The notes under the pieces are model-generated. The model saw nothing but the letters and a program-made list of their open reading frames with translations, searched no databases and was not told the DNA's origin. A stretch of DNA of 42,465 bases from Coprinopsis marcescibilis (Eukaryota > Basidiomycota > Agaricomycetes > Agaricales > Psathyrellaceae), in the NCBI GenBank assembly GCA_004369085.1, contig ML210160.1, positions 1-42,465 on the forward strand. Reading direction: 5' to 3'. A program made the translations under genes and the position numbers. Positions 1-9,862 of this stretch are shown here, one piece after another. Within the stretch, counting starts at the first letter, position 1; every line of letters starts with the position of its first letter.

Positions 1-555
1 TACTTAAATGACATTATTCTCAGTCCTGACATTTGTAGCCCACTCTCAACCTGCTCTACCACTCTATTTACTCGAAGTATTTATCTAAATGCGTGGTAGG
101 GGCCCCTCACTGAGTGTCTCTGGTCCTGTATAAGCTTAGAAACGCTTGTCTGCGCTGGAAAGTGAGGCCGAGCCGATGTCGAAACTCGCAGGGCTGGTGC
201 TGTGGCTGTGCTCACTGCTAAACGAGTTTCATCCCAACCTCTTCATTGTGTTGGGGAATTCATAGTGTAAAGAACATAGCTAGATAGCTAGCATGCCACG
301 CTCACAATTCCCAGCGCCCAGCAGACTTTCGATGCCGAAGGCGCATTATTTGAGTGACACGCGCATGAAACAATTCAAATTTTTCAGTTTTCATCCGTAT
401 CCTTGTCGAACACCGTACTCGATTGCCTTGTTGAGGTATCCTTGATGTTCAACCAGTTGCACACCGAATTATGCATGATGTCACCAACGAATACAATCCC
501 GCTCGTAAGTAACTACAGCGAAGCTAAACCTCCAAGTCTTCTTCGACATATCCAT
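1..555. other. left-edge non-coding stretch
   Basis: No convincing coding region is visible on either strand. Short open frames overlapping the right part are the antisense of the KP4-like gene that follows. Positions 443-514 are a diverged copy of a sequence found again at 3291-3455, listed separately. The rest shows nothing I recognise. Confidence 0.5.
443..514 (+). repeat. short repeat, first copy (deleted form)
   Basis: The blocks tgatgttcaaccagttgcac and tgcatgatgt...aatacaatcccgctcg lie directly next to each other here. The same two blocks occur at 3291-3315 and about 3407-3455, separated by about 90 bp. The match is visible by eye with a few substitutions. It marks the outer edge of the KP4-A unit and helps reconstruct the duplication. 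Confidence 0.75.
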
Positions 556-933
556 CTAACGCTGGCTAACATAGTTAACCGTAAGCTGGCCAAACTTGAC
601 ATCATTCCTCTCGAACGGGTTGCTTCCACACTTGCCGCAGCCATGGTTAGACAGGCCCTGGAGGAGTTCTTTGACGCGCCGCCCGCTGATGTTCTGGGAG
701 GTGTTCTGGGTGAAGGCGCAGAGACCCCCAGGGGAGCCCGAGGTGCCGCAGCAAACGATGTGCTGCCCGGGAAGGTATTGGTTGTTGTCGGGGAGCTGGG
801 CGGCTTGGGCGATGAGCTGGCTGAGGTTGCAGAGGGTGCCGGCGCAGTTGGAGCTGCCGCGACAGTTTATGCCGAGGGCACTTGCGCTGGAGGCGAGCAT
901 AAGCGCACTGCTGATGACTGTGAAGAGCTTCAT
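556..933 (-). CDS. KP4 killer-toxin-like secreted protein, copy A
   Basis: This is a small secreted cysteine-rich protein of 125 aa encoded without introns in the coding part. Residues 1-19 are a typical signal peptide (short basic start, hydrophobic core, SASA cleavage site), leaving a mature chain of about 106 aa. Eight cysteines, the early INCRGSS motif, the CAF motif and the C-terminal HGCGKCGS and GQLTVNYV motifs identify the KP4 family. The founding KP4 member is a virus-encoded Ustilago killer protein of about 105 mature residues. Nuclear homologues are known in many fungi, and family members are reported to act on calcium uptake of target cells. I chose the ATG at 933 because it directly precedes the signal peptide and is conserved in copies B and C; an in-frame upstream extension is untranslated leader. 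The copy differs from copies B and C at about 7 residues each. No F-box partner lies beside it. Whether it is toxic, antifungal or an effector cannot be told from sequence. Confidence 0.92.
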   Translation of the reverse strand: MKLFTVISSALMLASSASALGINCRGSSNCAGTLCNLSQLIAQAAQLPDNNQYLPGQHIVCCGTSGSPGGLCAFTQNTSQNISGRRVKELLQGLSNHGCGKCGSNPFERNDVKFGQLTVNYVSQR

Positions 934-952
934 TGTGATGGTTTGGTGGGGG

Positions 953-1110
953 CTTGTGTAGAAGAGATGGGTTAAGACATTGTAAAGATGGTTAAAGTGC
1001 CGACTGGAGAACTCACTGTGAGGTAAAACTTTAAGGTTAGGAGTTTTTTGCCTGTGTGAAGGTGGATGGTTTGATATTGTACTCCTCGCTAAAGTAGGCA
1101 TCCTTTTATA
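953..1110 (-). promoter_or_regulatory. KP4-A core promoter and 5'UTR intron
   Basis: A TATAAAA box lies at 1110-1104 (minus strand), 177 bp upstream of the ATG. A probable 5'UTR intron spans 1016-953, beginning GTGAGT and ending in an AAG acceptor about 20 nt before the ATG, with a CTTAAC branch-like site. The same TATA box, donor and spacing recur in copies B and C, which supports a functional leader. The acceptor is weak in this copy (AAG instead of CAG). Confidence 0.6.
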
Positions 1111-2985
1111 GACCTCACTTACCCTCAACACGAAGTCGATTTGAGGATAAAGATAAACGTTTGTCATGTGCAGCTACAAGGCTAGTATGTGCTACAGGCT
1201 TCGCGTCAGGGTTCTGTGTGTATACGGCTGACCCCACTCGCGAGATTGCCGGATAATCCATAAACTTCGGAATACGTAATTCATGATTTTGATATTCAAA
1301 TGGGTCAAGCCATCGTAAGTGTGCTCTTCACACATTTCTAGGGAATCGGGCGCTAGACTCAATCTATTACGAGCACGAATAGAAACCGCGACAAATGGAT
1401 CTCCACCACGGGATCGAGCGGTGTTTTTTATCTGTTGGAGACTGCCCAAATCGTGTAATTTACATGACAATGCTGATTTCTCGGGTCTTTAGGAAGAAGC
1501 TCGGGCTAGAGGCTGCGCGACATTATCGTGAGTGAGAACGTTAAGGCGGAATAGAAGATTCAAGAATGATACCATCGTGATGCTGGAGCACCGTGCCTAT
1601 TCTAGGGGCGAGGAACTTCTGCGATTCAAGTCGGACACCGCTGGGTCGGGTCAGCAGACTGAATGCCCAGAGCTATCGCCAAGGCGTTGAGACTTATCCC
1701 ATACAGTTGGCACGCAACGCTCAGCACAGCAGCATTAAGCGCCCACCGCTCATAGTCTTAGTTTGCCCAAGATTCCGAGCACTGTATGCAGAGCTGTAGT
1801 ATGGTCCTCGTATCAGGAGAGCAAGGGTGTCTGATTACTCACTTCCTCACACTCCATCAGAGTTAGAATTTTAGATGCCTCCATCATATGCCATGAAAGT
1901 GTAAGTAAGCACTCTGCTCACAACACACGCGTCCGATCGTATTCTAGAGCCTTTATGCACTCGTATAGACGCCGTTCATTTGCAGTTTCCCTGTGCCGTC
2001 TCTGTCAGTGTTTTCCGTGTAGCCACACGGCCTTCCAGAAGGCATGTTGTACGAATACCTAAGAGACTAATAAGCTTGATTATGCACACTTCCGCGTGAC
2101 CGCCGGGACGTCAAATGTTTCGACGCCCGTAGAGACCCAGGTTTTCTGTATGATTACCTGTACCATGCGTGATCGACGCATCAGTTAGTAGCACGATGAT
2201 ACGCGAGCCCTCCGGATTTGCCGATCGCTTGCCAAAAGTTGAAGTGTTGTGTTTTCCAGTTCACCCATCGTCTTGTTGGACGATCCTCCGTCAATAGGTG
2301 CACGCATGGAATACTCAAAGCGTACACTGAATTCATTACTTACTCTCCACCGAGTTTGCGAGAACAATATGGCAAAAAGGCTATTTATAAATAGTTTTAT
2401 GATATGTATCTGTTGCGGATATCACACATCCTGATACTTATCAAGCTCCATGGGGCCGAGCTTTCTGCGAACCGCGATGCTCGCGTTGGCCGAGTGTCCG
2501 GGCAGTCTCAGGCGCTAGCTTGTGAGGGATCCAGATTCCTCCATGTTCATGCGACCCTGCTTGAGGCCATTTCGTAATTGCCCGGCGGGCTGTATGCGTC
2601 GTGTGCATATGGATCGGTGTGGAGGATCAGTGTGGAGAATTAAGCGCCCGATACCGCTGGCGAGGTTCATAAATCTGCACGAGGTGTTTCAGCCTCGGGT
2701 TTGCCACACCAGTGGCATACTTCTCAGAAGTACTGCTTAGATCTGAAGCTCCGAGCTTACGTCGACCACTTTACACTTAGTCTTGAGAGCGGCCTCCTGG
2801 GAATGTGGCGAAGTGATTACTGCAGTTGTATGTATTTACTCGTTCTAGTCGGAGATGAGAGCGGGCCACCTAACCGACGATGTTCTCCCAATACAGCAGC
2901 ATTCTCTCAGGACTATGATGGATGACGCAATCATAATTCGGCCGAGATCGGACGTTGGCGGAGTGGAGTGAGCGAGCTCTGTACA

Positions 2986-4060
2986 GCTGGACATTTGGAC
3001 CACCGTCAAGTTCGATTGCATGTTTCGCTGCACGAATTGAATGCTGGGACCGGCCGGTGTGTTATTAGAATGAAATCGCACCCGATTCTTAGAAATTGTA
3101 ATGGCTTGGCCTTGCGCAATACAATAAGTCTACTATGCTTGGGCTATATCTCAGTAGTTCACAAAGAACGAAATTGGAAAACCCATGTTTGGGCGCGATG
3201 TGTCCCCAGCATTTATGTACATTTACGAGTGGCTTCAATCGAGAATGAAAGAAGGGCAGAAGGGCCAGGTGACAAGGTTGTAGTGGGTTGATGTTCAACC
3301 AGTTGCACACCGTACATTGTGAAGCATGGTCAAGCCAATTTCAAGAGCCACTTAACGTCGTGTTTGACTTTCAATCCGATCTGCGATGGAGGCAGGTCAT
3401 AGGGAATTATGCATGATGTTACCAACAAATACAATCCCGCTCGTAAGTAACTACATCGATCTGCAACAAGACTACAAATTTGACGAATGTGTTGCTAGTA
3501 GCTGTGACAGAACCGAAGTGAAATCTTCCATGAATGGGAGGAGCATGTGTGATTATATGCGACATCAAGGCCACTTTCGGCGTCTTCGATGTTCCAAACA
3601 TACACCAAAATGTCCCTATTAGGAGGCGGGAGTGGCATTCGTGAAGAGTGGGACAATACGCCTGTAAAGCTTCCTGGTATTTTAGTTTTTTCCCCGTCGC
3701 AAAGCACACGAGCGTACAGATATATTTCTAGTATATGGGAGGAGATATTCGAAAGTTGGAACACTACTGCAACTAATTGCGTTTGCCATCTGCCTCAGAC
3801 GTTCACAGCAGTAATCAGGTACTCGATTATCGGCTATAAGTGCCTCATAGTTCAAAGTGTGCAATGATGGCCGCTGGGTATACGTGCTCTGAGCGAAACC
3901 AACCCCCGTGTTTGAACCAGGCGGAGACTCTTTTTTTGCTCTCCCTTCCATCCTTTCAAGACCTTTGTGTCTTATAACGCTTCAGACTCTCAAGCTTCAA
4001 CAGTAAGTGTAGTATAATATGTTGCGCTCCGTTTAAGCATGTATTCAATTTCAAAAACTC
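2986..4060. other. non-coding stretch between unit A and the F-box-like gene
   Basis: I see no gene. 2986-3290 matches nothing obvious in the window. 3291-3455 repeats 443-514 with about 90 bp of extra sequence in the middle. From about 3540 on, the sequence is the reverse complement of 18180-18715, the downstream flank of the second F-box-like gene. Confidence 0.55.
3291..3455 (+). repeat. short repeat, second copy (with about 90 bp extra)
   Basis: The block tgatgttcaaccagttgcac at 3291 and the block around aatacaatcccgctcg at 3428 match 443-514. Here they are separated by about 90 bp that are absent from the first copy. The junctions in the short copy are clean, which suggests a deletion or insertion event. 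Confidence 0.75.
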
Positions 4061-5665
4061 TCATAGTCTGACCACTAAATTACCGGTCGCATGATGCGAG
4101 ACCTCAAGTCCACCAACAGACTCCAAGCGCTTCTGAGCCTTTAACAAAATCCTCAACCTCTGATCTTCTGGGAACTCTGAAGTTGGATATCGGGCGGCTG
4201 ACTGAAGGTGTACCCACACGCGTCTAACTCCGCTCTTCACCTGGTCCACCAGCACCTTTTGCAATGCAGCCCAAATCCAATCGTCCCAGTTCATCAGGTG
4301 CTCCAGGTGCATCATGTTCTGGTAGTTAATGGTCAGGATAATGTTACGCAAAGAGCCATATCCGGGCCTATGCAGTGCGCTGCGCAGAGCGTCAATTGCC
4401 CACCACCACCAGCTATCACTGACCATCATGGTGAAGCCATTGTTCTCAATGCCGAGCTTCCAATCAGTGAAAATTAGATGAACGGTCTTGAGTTGGTGCA
4501 AGCACTTAAGGTTCAACCTTCCTTGCATATGTGGCTTCCAACTATTCTCAATCATAGTGCGTGCAAGTTGCCTTAAATCAACTACCAGACACGTGATTGA
4601 GTCTTGGAGTGCAATACAAGCATCATTCAATGCTTCGAATGCCGCGGGAGAGGTAGGGGCCAAGTCAATCCGACCGACCTTCCGATGAGTGACCATCTTT
4701 AGAAAGGGGGGTTGGCAGGACCAGGCGATGTCTCCAAGCGATAAAAACCGAATCGGAGTATTGGCACTGCGGGCCAAAGACTTCACCGTGCGCGCCGTGC
4801 CCCGCTGCACAACAAAGGCGCCATTACCAGCTCGCACATACACTGCTGGGGTGGCCGCAAATACAAAGCTTGGGATGTTGAGCAGACCTGCAATATGGAC
4901 ACTCTGCAAGCTCTTGCCCCTCAACGCCTCCACCAAGGCACTCCTCAAAGGGTGCTTGAATTTACTCCAATTAGGGTGAACGCGAGACACGCGCATCTGA
5001 CCAAGCTCATATGTCTGCACGTTAGGGGTGAGGCGGAGGATCCCGGGGAGGTGAATTGTCTCGGTGTGATCTGGGTCATGCCAGCTGACCTTTCTCTCCC
5101 ATTGTGTGATCATGTCCTCCTCATTCAGGCCGTAGTTTGGCCAGTGTAGCTCGAGAGGAATACAGTTGCTGTCTTGCGCAGGTGTATTGTGCATTTCTGA
5201 GCCGTCGAATTCAATAGGGTCCAAAGGCGCTTGAAAAACTGCATCCCGCTCAAAATGGTCTTCCTTGCTCAAAGCACTTGTCATCAGCTCGCCTAAATAG
5301 CATCCACTGCTATGTTCGCTCAGCCTACCCCACCTCAACCTCCCATCTTGCTCTACCGGATCCCGCAATATCTGAATAGCCCGCACATATTCACCAAGCA
5401 TTGGCCGTTCTGAAAGGGTGCGGTAGAGTAGACTTATACGTCTATCGCATCGCTGTGAGTCGACAGATAGGCTGAGACCGAGTCCACGGTACAGAATGCG
5501 GTGAGCGTGTGGTTGGAATGGCCTTACGTAGATTAGAGATAGGATGGTGTGAAGGTCGGTCGCTACGTAGTCGATTATCTCCTTCCAGATTTCATTGGGG
5601 AGCGATTGGGTAGAGAGCACATCCGCAAAATGCGCCCTCAGGAATTTGGTAGTGCCAGTAGACAT
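4061..5665 (-). CDS. F-box-like protein, copy 1 (partner of KP4-B)
   Basis: Single-exon gene for a 534-aa protein. Residues about 20-60 have the look of an F-box (LPNEIWKEIIDYV followed by a hydrophobic helix and an HAHRILYR segment). The rest is leucine-rich with irregular repeats, as in fungal F-box proteins that present substrates to SCF ubiquitin ligases. There is a tryptophan cluster (SWWWWAID) near residue 420. No enzyme motif is visible. The ATG at 5665 is the first in frame and matches the start of the second copy at 16541. The two proteins are about 80-85% identical by eye over their whole length, and both frames are open. The gene lies downstream of and codirectional with KP4-B. The F-box call rests on a weak motif and gene style; a role in substrate recognition is inference. 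Confidence 0.8.
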   Translation of the reverse strand: MSTGTTKFLRAHFADVLSTQSLPNEIWKEIIDYVATDLHTILSLIYVRPFQPHAHRILYRGLGLSLSVDSQRCDRRISLLYRTLSERPMLGEYVRAIQILRDPVEQDGRLRWGRLSEHSSGCYLGELMTSALSKEDHFERDAVFQAPLDPIEFDGSEMHNTPAQDSNCIPLELHWPNYGLNEEDMITQWERKVSWHDPDHTETIHLPGILRLTPNVQTYELGQMRVSRVHPNWSKFKHPLRSALVEALRGKSLQSVHIAGLLNIPSFVFAATPAVYVRAGNGAFVVQRGTARTVKSLARSANTPIRFLSLGDIAWSCQPPFLKMVTHRKVGRIDLAPTSPAAFEALNDACIALQDSITCLVVDLRQLARTMIENSWKPHMQGRLNLKCLHQLKTVHLIFTDWKLGIENNGFTMMVSDSWWWWAIDALRSALHRPGYGSLRNIILTINYQNMMHLEHLMNWDDWIWAALQKVLVDQVKSGVRRVWVHLQSAARYPTSEFPEDQRLRILLKAQKRLESVGGLEVSHHATGNLVVRL

Positions 5666-5810
5666 GTTCGAATCTGTGGTCGATGTTGTTAATGTTGCGA
5701 TTAACTATCTTTGGGTGTGTATATTTGTGTTTCTGGGATTGCGGGTTATTAGATATATGACTGAGTTGGTGCGGAGTGCGAGATGAAAAACAATGCAGAT
5801 GGACGCGTGT

Positions 5811-5817
5811 TTTTATA
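5811..5817 (-). promoter_or_regulatory. TATA box of F-box-like gene 1
   Basis: TATAAAA on the minus strand, about 150 bp upstream of the ATG at 5665, inside a segment conserved with the second copy (cctataaa...cacgcgtcc). The position is typical of a fungal core promoter with a medium-length leader. Confidence 0.55.
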
Positions 5818-6252
5818 GGATTTCTACCAGTGCATCGAGTGGGAGGTACAAGCGCGCTTGGGTCACTCGTGCACTGCGTCAAAGACCTCTGGGGTGCCCT
5901 CCAGTCTAGCCGAGCTCTCTAGCCAGTGATTGCCCGGCAGTCCATGCGTAGACTCATGGCGCAGTACTACGAGTCAGCAACCTATTGCAACAAAGTATGG
6001 CTGAGTTGGTCCTCTCAGGTAATCAATATATGGAAAAGCAATACCCATTTCTACGACCTTCGTTGCGCTACAGGTCCTTTGTATAAATGGTCGTGGGAGC
6101 GGTCGTCGAGTCAATCATAGTAAATGTATACATGAATTGAAACTTATGCGCCCGGCTTAAATACAATCCAAAATTCACTATTACAAGGTGCCGAGTAGCG
6201 CAGCTGACACCTGCAAGCCTTCGCTGAAGACCCTGAGCATAGTCATAGTCAT
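5818..6252. other. intergenic between F-box-like 1 and KP4-B
   Basis: No gene is seen. The sequence aligns in reverse complement with 15909-16436. The other arm carries about 65 bp extra near 16255-16325 that is missing here (around 5932). Confidence 0.6.
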
Positions 6253-6630
6253 CTAGCGTTGGCTAACAAAGTTGACCGTAAGCTGGCCAAACTGGACATC
6301 ATTCCTCTCAAACGGATTGCTTCCACACTTGCCGCAGCCATGGTTAGACAGCCCCTGCAGGAGCTCCTTGACACGGCGCCCGCTGATGTTCTGGGAGGTG
6401 TTCTGGGTGAAGGCGCAGAGACCTCCAGGGGAGCCCGAGGTGCCGCAGCAGACAATGTGCTGGCCGGGGAAATATTGGTTGTTGTCGGGGAGCTGCGCGG
6501 CTTGGGAGATGAGCTGGCTGAGGTTGCAGAGGGTGCCGGCGCAGTTGGAGCTGCCGCGGCAGTTGATGCCGAGGGCACTGGCGCTGGAGGCGAGCAGGAG
6601 CGCGCTGCTGACGATGGTGAAGAGCTTCAT
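6253..6630 (-). CDS. KP4 killer-toxin-like secreted protein, copy B
   Basis: Intact 125-aa secreted cysteine-rich protein with a 19-residue signal peptide and eight cysteines in the same places as copies A and C. The KP4 family signatures INCRGSS, CAF, HGCGKCGS and GQLTVNFV are all present. It differs from copy C at 4 residues and from copy A at 7. Codon comparison with copy C gives about 20 synonymous against 4 replacement codon changes, so the protein is under purifying selection or has been homogenised. The start at 6630 is set by the signal peptide and by conservation. The next gene downstream in the same direction is F-box-like 1. The assignment to KP4 is strong; the biological target is unknown. 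Confidence 0.92.
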   Translation of the reverse strand: MKLFTIVSSALLLASSASALGINCRGSSNCAGTLCNLSQLISQAAQLPDNNQYFPGQHIVCCGTSGSPGGLCAFTQNTSQNISGRRVKELLQGLSNHGCGKCGSNPFERNDVQFGQLTVNFVSQR

Positions 6631-6650
6631 TGTGATGGTTTGGTAGGGGT

Positions 6651-6806
6651 CTGAATAGGCAGAGAGATGAGTTAGGACATTGTAAATATGGTTGAAAGGG
6701 GGATGGAGAACTCACTGGGAGGTACAATGTAAAGGGTAGTTTGTTGCCTTTGTGAAGGTGGATGGCTTGATACTGTACTCCTCGCTGCAGCATGCATCCT
6801 TTTATA
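6651..6806 (-). promoter_or_regulatory. KP4-B core promoter and 5'UTR intron
   Basis: TATAAAA at 6806-6800 lies 176 bp upstream of the ATG. A probable leader intron covers 6715-6651: donor GTGAGT, branch-like CCTAACTC, acceptor TTCAG, about 65 nt. This is the best formed of the three copies and makes the leader intron credible. Confidence 0.65.
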
Positions 6807-8619
6807 CATTTCCCTGGCCCTCAACCTGAAGGTGATTTGAAGTTGGTCGTTTGTCATAGTATTTGCGACAGGTCTCGCGTCGCGGGCGCTCCGTTGTGCC
6901 CAGAGCAGCCTATTCGCAATTACGTGACCATGACTGTAGCCCCGGCATGTGTGTATTGTTGACGGTCTGACCCCACCTGCGAGATTACCAGACAATCCAT
7001 AAACTTCGGAGTACGTTATTCATGATTTTGATATTCAAATGGGTTAAGCCATCGTAAGTCTGCTCTTCACACATTCCCAGGGGACCGGGCGCTAGACTCA
7101 GTTCATGCTGAACATATAGATACCGGGACAAATGGATCTCCACTACGAGATCGAGCGGTATTTTTAATCTATTGGTGACCGCCCAACTCGTATAATTTAC
7201 ATGAAAATGCTGATTTCTCGGGTCTAGGAAGAAGCTCGCGCTGGAGGCTGCGCGAAAATATCGCGAGTGAGAATGTTTGGCGGAATAGAAGATTCAAGAA
7301 CGAAACCCTAGTGATGCCGGAGTATCGTGCCCACTCTATGAGCGAGGGAGTTCTGCGATTCAAGTCGGACACCGCTGGGTCGGGTCAGCAGACTGCATAC
7401 CCAGAGCTATCGCGAGGGCGTCGAGACTTATACCACAGTGACGCAACGTTCAGCAAAGAAGCATTAAGCGCCCACTGCTGATAGTCTTAGTTTGCACTAA
7501 GATTCCGACGACCGTAGGCAGAGCTGTTGTGTAGCCCACGTATCAGGAGGACAAGGACCTTTGATTAATCACCTCCTCACACTCTATCAGAGTTAGAATT
7601 AGAATTTTAGATATCTCCATCATATGACATGAATGACATGAAGGTGTAAGTAAGCACTCTGCTTACAACATACACGCGTCCGATCGTAGTCTACAGCCTT
7701 TCTGTATTCGTTCCACCTCGTTCACGTATAGATGTCGTTCATTCGCAGTTTCTCTGTGCCGTCTCTGTTAGTGGCTACACGGCCTTCCGGAAGGCAAGTT
7801 GTGCGAATACCTAAGAGGCTAATAAGCATGATTATGCAAACTTCCGCTTGACCGTCGGGACGTAAATTGTTTCAACGCCCATAGGGACCCAGGTTCCCTG
7901 TATGATTACCTGTACTATGCGTGATCGACGCATCAGTTAGTAGCACGATGATAACGCGAGCCCTCCGGATTTGCCGATCGCATGAGGTTTGGAGTTTTCC
8001 AGTTCGATCTTCACACCGTCTTATAATTATTGAACAGTTCTCCGTCCATAAATGCAAGGGTGTACTCAACACGTGCGCTCGATGATTCATTACTTACTCT
8101 CCACCGAGTTCGCGAGAATCATATTGCAAAAAGACAATTTATAAACAGCTTTATAATGAGTATCTGATGCGGGGATCGCACATCCTGATACTTATCAAGC
8201 TCCATGGGGCGCTATGCAGGTTGTAGAAGGTGTTTCTACATACAATCACCAACGGAGCCGAGCTTTCGTTGGCCGAGTGTCTGGGCAGTCTCAGGCGTCC
8301 TTTGAGGGATCCAGATTCCTCCATGTCCATGCGGCCCTGCTTGAGGCCATTTGGTAATTATCTGACGGGCTGTGTGCGTCGTATACATATGGATCGGTGT
8401 GGAGAATCAAGCGCCCGATGCTTCGAAATTTATAAATCTGCACGAGGTGTTTCAGCCTCGAATGTCATACTTCTGCACTGATTAGACCTGAAGCTCCGAG
8501 CTTACGTCGACCATTGTACACCGTCTTGGGATGCCTTGTGGCAATAGGGCGAAGTGGTACATACTACAGCCGGATTTACTCGTTCGAGTCGTCGGAGATG
8601 ATGACGAGCTCTATAGACG

Positions 8620-9620
8620 CCTCCGAGGTTCCCTGATGATGCTGGTGCCAATTTACCGAGAGACTCAGGAGCTGTCGGGGGTATGGAGGCCACCACGGTG
8701 GATGCATATTATAGTCTAGTAAGCCAGTCCTCGAGGGTACTCGTTTGCTGGATTTTCTTTGTTTAGGATTCCAGTCAGCTTCCCAACGAACGGACATGGC
8801 CTAGGCTTCTCGGTCTCTGAGCCTCCAGGCTTCATGGTCTCCTGAGGGTTTTACTGAGGTTGTTCGGGTTGAGTAACCCGTGGAAATCAAACCACTTCAC
8901 TACTTGAGAATCAACGCCGGTAAACGCGTTTGTATCCTCGGTGATGCCTGATCCCATTCTGAGAATAATAATTCAGTGCGTAAGAATGCCTTTTTTCACA
9001 TGTCTACTGTACTTAATGTTAACTATATAAACCCCGCGCCAATGGACACATTAGTTGCTGAACATTACTTGACTTCTACACCCTGTTTCGCCGTGAGCCT
9101 TTTTTTATCCTTATAACAGGACTGGAGTAGTGGGCTACCGTTACTCTGTCGGTTGATGGTAGCCGACTTTAAACCTATAAAATTGCAGACTCCTACATAT
9201 GATAGTCAGGTAAATGGTGCGAGGTGAGTCTGGTCCGTCATTAGCCAACCGATACTGCTTTAGATGGAAGGTGCTTAGCGCCCGTGGAATATTTCTCGCA
9301 GACGTCGTAGCTCACTGACGATATGCGAGCCCATCCAGATTCATAATTGGTAACGTAAATACTTACAAGTTAAAGAGCCCAAGGGCATACGGTATACCCT
9401 TCTTCGTGCCTCAATTCGTTGACTGAACCGTATCCTCCTCGCCCAAATCCAAACGATGCCCTACTTGCCAACAAGCCACTTCACCTTGAGCAAGGACTGA
9501 CATCTTATCTAGTGGCATGTACTGCTTGCATTATATCTGTAATACATAGCCCGTTACACGCTGTGCCCGTCCGTAGTATCCTCGAGCCCAAAACACCCAA
9601 CAGAGGCGAACTCCTTCCGA
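8620..9620. other. about 1 kb segment unique to unit B
   Basis: Unit A passes from about 2870 to about 2900 where unit B has this extra kilobase. No open frame with a recognisable product is present. I could not find clear terminal repeats or a target-site duplication, so it may be an insertion in B or a deletion in A. Confidence 0.5.
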
Positions 9621-9712
9621 TACGGCAATATTATCTCAGGACTGTGATGGATGACGCAATCATGATTCGGCCGAGAGCGGATGTTGGCGGAGCGGAGTGA
9701 GCGAGCTCTGTC

Positions 9713-9862
9713 ATCAACGCATTCGACGCCGCCAGCGCGCGTCTCTCTTTCTTTCTCACTCACCACATATCCTTTTTCTCTCTTCTCGCTTTGTCCTCAT
9801 CTCTTCTGTCGGCTGGGCGTTTTGGCGTCTTGGAGACAAGTGATTAGTGGATTGCTGGAACG
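9713..9862 (+). promoter_or_regulatory. Lon upstream region, pyrimidine-rich
   Basis: Only about 150 bp separate the end of duplication unit B from the Lon ATG. The stretch 9735-9815 is strongly CT-rich (tctctctttctttctcactc), a common feature near fungal transcription starts of housekeeping genes. No TATA box is seen in it. Confidence 0.5.

Larger units (their letters stand above)
556..2985. repeat. direct duplication unit A (paired with 6253-9712)
   Basis: KP4-A plus about 2 kb of promoter-side flank matches KP4-B plus its flank in the same orientation. Landmarks: 1252-1340 matches 6985-7075, 1610-1660 matches 7345-7395, 2105-2225 matches 7855-7980, and 2905-2985 matches about 9635-9712. 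Similarity is roughly 80-90% by eye with small indels. No coding sequence is apparent between 1111 and 2985. Confidence 0.85.
3540..6850 (-). repeat. left arm of the inverted duplication (KP4-B + F-box-like 1)
   Basis: Read on the minus strand, this block has KP4-like gene, intergenic, F-box-like gene and 3' flank in the same order as the plus strand at about 15330-18715. Matches run through coding and non-coding parts alike, for example the 3' flank around 3760-4030 with 18180-18560 and the intergenic 5820-5950 with 16320-16440. The arms are separated by about 8.5 kb that contain the Lon gene. Confidence 0.85.
6253..9712. repeat. direct duplication unit B (paired with 556-2985)
   Basis: Same orientation and order as unit A: KP4 gene, TATA region, then about 2 kb of non-coding flank. 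It ends with a block containing gatgacgcaatcatgattcg and gcggagtgagcgagctctg at 9648-9712, about 150 bp upstream of the Lon start codon. Unit B holds about 1 kb (roughly 8620-9620) not present in unit A. Confidence 0.85.

Noticed and set aside
556..933. Hydrophobin as an identity for the small secreted cysteine-rich protein
   Set aside because: It has eight cysteines, but not the hydrophobin C-CC-C-C-CC-C pattern; the HGCGKCGS and GQLTVNYV ends fit KP4.
403..975. Long plus-strand open frames over KP4-A (also 6259-6654 over KP4-B and the antisense of KP4-C)
   Set aside because: They are the antisense of the GC-rich KP4 coding sequence, with Ala/Gly/Val-rich products and no start or promoter of their own.
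556..1167. 203-residue extended version of KP4-A
   Set aside because: The extra N-terminal part covers the TATA box and leader intron, and the signal peptide begins at the internal ATG conserved in all copies.
6249..6578. Second sense-strand frame within KP4-B, also open in KP4-C (15556-15912), giving a Ser/Pro/Ala-rich product
   Set aside because: Openness follows from the C-rich third positions of the real gene; the product is low complexity and has no separate start signal.
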